From Novosphingobium sp. Leaf2 (GTDB lineage: Bacteria > Pseudomonadota > Alphaproteobacteria > Sphingomonadales > Sphingomonadaceae): a stretch of 64,000 nucleotides of DNA. The notes beneath the pieces are model-generated. The model had not been told where the DNA came from. It saw only the letters and a list, made by a program, of their open reading frames with translations, and ran no database searches. The translations under genes and the position numbers were made by a program. Below, in pieces: positions 62,224 to 64,000 of the stretch. Numbering within the stretch: position 1 is the first letter of the stretch; the number at the start of each line of letters is the position of its first letter. The stretch is taken from NCBI RefSeq assembly GCF_001421325.1, contig NZ_LMJY01000016.1, forward strand, positions 62,307 to 126,306. The letters are read 5' to 3'.

Positions 62224-63677
62224 CAAAGAGGCGCTTTCTTACTGGATTCGTCAGTGTAACCCCCGCCCAGGGCGCGCTTGAGCGCGACTTCACTGGCGAG
62301 GGTGGAGAAATGGGCGTCAACTGCGGCCAGCCGCGCCTGATAAGCGGTATCCTCGACAGACAGCGTATCGATGTAGGTGTTGAGACCGCCGCGATAGCGC
62401 TGCCCCGCCAGGTTGAGCGCGGCGTCGGCCTGGTTGCGCGCATCGATTGCGTGGCGTTCCTGTTCGGCGGCCGACGCGCGGGTGGACAAGGCATCCGCCA
62501 CTTCCTGAAGCGCCGTCACCACAGTCTTGTTGTAGCTCGCGACCTCGGTATCGTAGCCGCCGCGCGAAAGCCGATATTGCCCGGACAGCTTGCCACCCTG
62601 GAAAATCGGCAGGCTGATCGCCGCCCCGGCACTGCCATAGTCGGATCCGCTATCGAACAGCCGCGAAAGGCCCAGCGAACTGAGCCCGATGAGGCCGCTA
62701 AGGGAAATGTCCGGCAGGAAAGACTTACGGGCATATTCCAAGGTCTTGTCGGATGCCTCCACCAGGCGGCGCTGCACAACGATGTCGGGCCGGCGACCTG
62801 CCAGCGCGATTCCGGCATCTGCCGGCACCGGCGTGGTGGGGATGGTAGCGATAGGCTGCGGAACCAGGTCGCGAGTCCGGTCCGGCCCGGCTCCCAGCAG
62901 CGCCGCGATCGCATGGCGCCGCAGTTCAATCTGCTCCCGATTGGCGGCGCCATCTATTGCTGCGCGCGCAGCTTCGGCATTCGATTGACGCAGCGGACTT
63001 TGGTTTTCAATCCCTTGCGATACCCGCTGGCCTACCAGCTTGGCAGATTGCTGGCGCGCAGCCAGCGTCTGGTCGAGCACCTTCTGGCGTTCCAGCAGAC
63101 GGGCGAGATCGAAATAGCTCGATACGACTTGCGAGGACAACGTCAGTTCGGCTTGCCGCTCATCGGCGATGGCGGCTTCGGTTGCTGAAGTCGCAGCGGC
63201 AAGCAGCGCGCGTTTCTTTCCCCACAAGTCCAGGTCCAGGCTGGCTGACAGCGCCAGTGATCCATAGCCCTTCCACCCTTGCGGCAAAACCGCAGCAGGC
63301 GTGCCGTTGTTATAGCTTTGCTTCTCTACGTCAGCCGAACCCTGACCGTTGATTTGCGGCAACAGCGAAGCGCGCGATGTTTCCATCGCACCCTGCGCCT
63401 GCCGGATACGGGCAAGGGCCGTCGCCACATCAGGGGAGCCCTGCAATGCCTCGTCCACCAACCCATTAAGCTGCGCGTCGCCATAGGCGGTCCACCATCG
63501 CTGAACTGGCCACGCATCCTGGGCCGCTGTCGGCGCGATGGAAGCCGAGCTTTGAAGGTTAGCGGGTGGCCGTAGCTGGGGAAGCGGGCCAAGATCCGGC
63601 GCACCACACCCAGCGAGCGAAAGGGTGACGGCCAGCATCGACACTGCCGAGACTCGAGATTTAGGAACTGTACACAT
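62223..63677 (-). CDS. Outer-membrane factor lipoprotein (TolC/OprM family)
   Basis: 484-aa NodT-type outer-membrane channel. Lipobox LSLAGCG near residue 25; typical blocks WWTAYGDAQLNGLVDEALQG, ALDLDLWGK-like LSASLDLDLWGKKRALLAAA, LRRHAIAALLGAGPDRT, and FLPDISLSGLIGLSS. Start ATG 63677 (MCTVPKSRVSAV) matches lipoprotein length; a TTG at 63716 in frame lies in the promoter and is unlikely. First gene of the emr operon, divergent from a TetR gene. It completes the pump with EmrA and EmrB, which in E. coli recruit TolC from elsewhere. Confidence 0.92.
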   Translation of the reverse strand: MCTVPKSRVSAVSMLAVTLSLAGCGAPDLGPLPQLRPPANLQSSASIAPTAAQDAWPVQRWWTAYGDAQLNGLVDEALQGSPDVATALARIRQAQGAMETSRASLLPQINGQGSADVEKQSYNNGTPAAVLPQGWKGYGSLALSASLDLDLWGKKRALLAAATSATEAAIADERQAELTLSSQVVSSYFDLARLLERQKVLDQTLAARQQSAKLVGQRVSQGIENQSPLRQSNAEAARAAIDGAANREQIELRRHAIAALLGAGPDRTRDLVPQPIATIPTTPVPADAGIALAGRRPDIVVQRRLVEASDKTLEYARKSFLPDISLSGLIGLSSLGLSRLFDSGSDYGSAGAAISLPIFQGGKLSGQYRLSRGGYDTEVASYNKTVVTALQEVADALSTRASAAEQERHAIDARNQADAALNLAGQRYRGGLNTYIDTLSVEDTAYQARLAAVDAHFSTLASEVALKRALGGGYTDESSKKAPL

Positions 63678-63737
63678 TGGTACGGTTTCTATCCTTTCGC
63701 GGGTTGCGAATGTCAATTGAAAACTGTACCATACAGT
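63667..63737. promoter_or_regulatory. Divergent promoter and probable TetR operators
   Basis: Two inverted repeats share AACTGTAC: actgta-cca-tacagt (63723-63737), perfect, two bases before the tetR ATG, and actgtac-acattg-gtacggt (63667-63686), one mismatch, over the pump-gene start. Between them the minus strand carries TTGACA (63716-63711), 17 bases, GATAGA, a promoter for the pump genes. Autorepression and pump repression by the adjacent TetR are inferred. Confidence 0.65.
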
Positions 63738-63739
63738 AC

Positions 63740-64000
63740 ATGATGACGGAAAAATGTGGGGTTGGTAAACGGGAACTCAACAAGGCCCGCAAACGCGCCG
63801 AGATCGTGCAGGTTGCCGCCTCCATGTTTCTGGAGCAAGGGTATGCCGCCACCACGATGAGTGCGATCGCCGATACGCTGGGCGGTTCGAAGGCGACGCT
63901 CTGGGCGCATTTCTCCTCAAAGGAAGATGTGTTTTCCGCCGTACTGGATCGGCATGTCGATACCTTTTCCAGAAGTATCGACGAGGTGCTGACCGGCCAG
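63740..64000 (+). CDS. TetR-family transcriptional regulator (5' part, cut by window end)
   Basis: First 87 codons of a TetR-type repressor running off the right edge. N-terminal HTH: IVQVAASMFLEQGYAATTMS, AIADTLGGSKATLWAHFSSK followed by EDVFSAVLDRH, typical of AcrR/TetR DNA-binding domains. Starts at ATG 63740 or the adjacent ATG 63743. Divergent from an EmrAB-type pump operon and with inverted repeats just upstream, so it very likely controls that operon in response to a pump substrate. The ligand-binding domain is not in the window. Confidence 0.9.
   Translation, partial: MMTEKCGVGKRELNKARKRAEIVQVAASMFLEQGYAATTMSAIADTLGGSKATLWAHFSSKEDVFSAVLDRHVDTFSRSIDEVLTGQ

Overview
The window is GC-rich, almost fully coding chromosomal DNA of an alphaproteobacterium, most likely a member of the Sphingomonadales (Novosphingobium/Sphingomonas type). 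This rests on family recognition, not on a search: an N-terminal rpoH fragment missing, DUF2155, an NDUFA12-type complex I subunit, ScfR next to a ~530-residue isocitrate lyase, a trigger factor with a long Lys/Ala tail, and several alphaproteobacterial DUF families. I see no insertion sequence, integrase, prophage, CRISPR array or rRNA; this is core and near-core chromosome with several small rearrangements.

Layout. 1-11 kb: 3' end of rpoH, mtgA, a large TonB-dependent receptor facing the other way, a zinc CDF exporter, an Asp/Asn beta-hydroxylase-family enzyme, clpX and clpP, a secreted amidase and a periplasmic helical-repeat protein. 11-17.5 kb: trigger factor, tRNA-Leu(UAG), a small Pro-rich acidic protein, sppA, and pyrB overlapping a dihydroorotase-like gene that has lost its metal-binding residues. 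17.5-31.6 kb: an orphan ParA ATPase between two SPOR-domain proteins, a DUF418 membrane protein, bfd-bfr behind a Fur-like promoter, an AI-2E-type permease, der, a CHAP hydrolase, DUF3297, tRNA-Val(CAC), serS, surE, a degenerate LytM/NlpD-like factor and a K+ channel. 31.6-40.4 kb: DUF1761, rimO, a molybdopterin-binding-domain protein, a chorismate-lyase-like protein, and on the minus strand tRNA-Trp, secE, nusG, rplK, rplA interrupted by two membrane-protein genes.

40.4-50.5 kb: aat, whose 3' end overlaps a convergent DUF2155 lipoprotein gene by 208 bp in coding sequence of both; then NDUFA12-like, DUF192 and recX on the minus strand; a fatty acyl-AMP ligase; manC-manA-DUF2721; a TonB-like protein; a low-complexity secreted protein; the ScfR regulator. 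50.5-64 kb: aceA with a small downstream ORF, two consecutive PAS-GGDEF-EAL proteins, a structured 440-bp gap, a MATE exporter, and a complete emrAB plus outer-membrane-factor operon divergent from a TetR gene cut off by the window end.

Functionally the window mixes proteostasis (rpoH, clpXP, tig, sppA), envelope maintenance (mtgA, SPOR proteins, LytM factor, CHAP protein, secretory and lipoprotein genes), metal homeostasis (CDF, TonB receptor, bfd/bfr), translation (rplKA, serS, three tRNAs, rimO, der), pyrimidine and mannose-nucleotide synthesis, the glyoxylate shunt and c-di-GMP signalling. The observations most worth following are the antisense coding overlap aat/DUF2155, the interrupted secE-nusG-rplKA locus, the inactive PyrC-like subunit, the chorismate-lyase-like ORF and the ParA/SPOR cluster.
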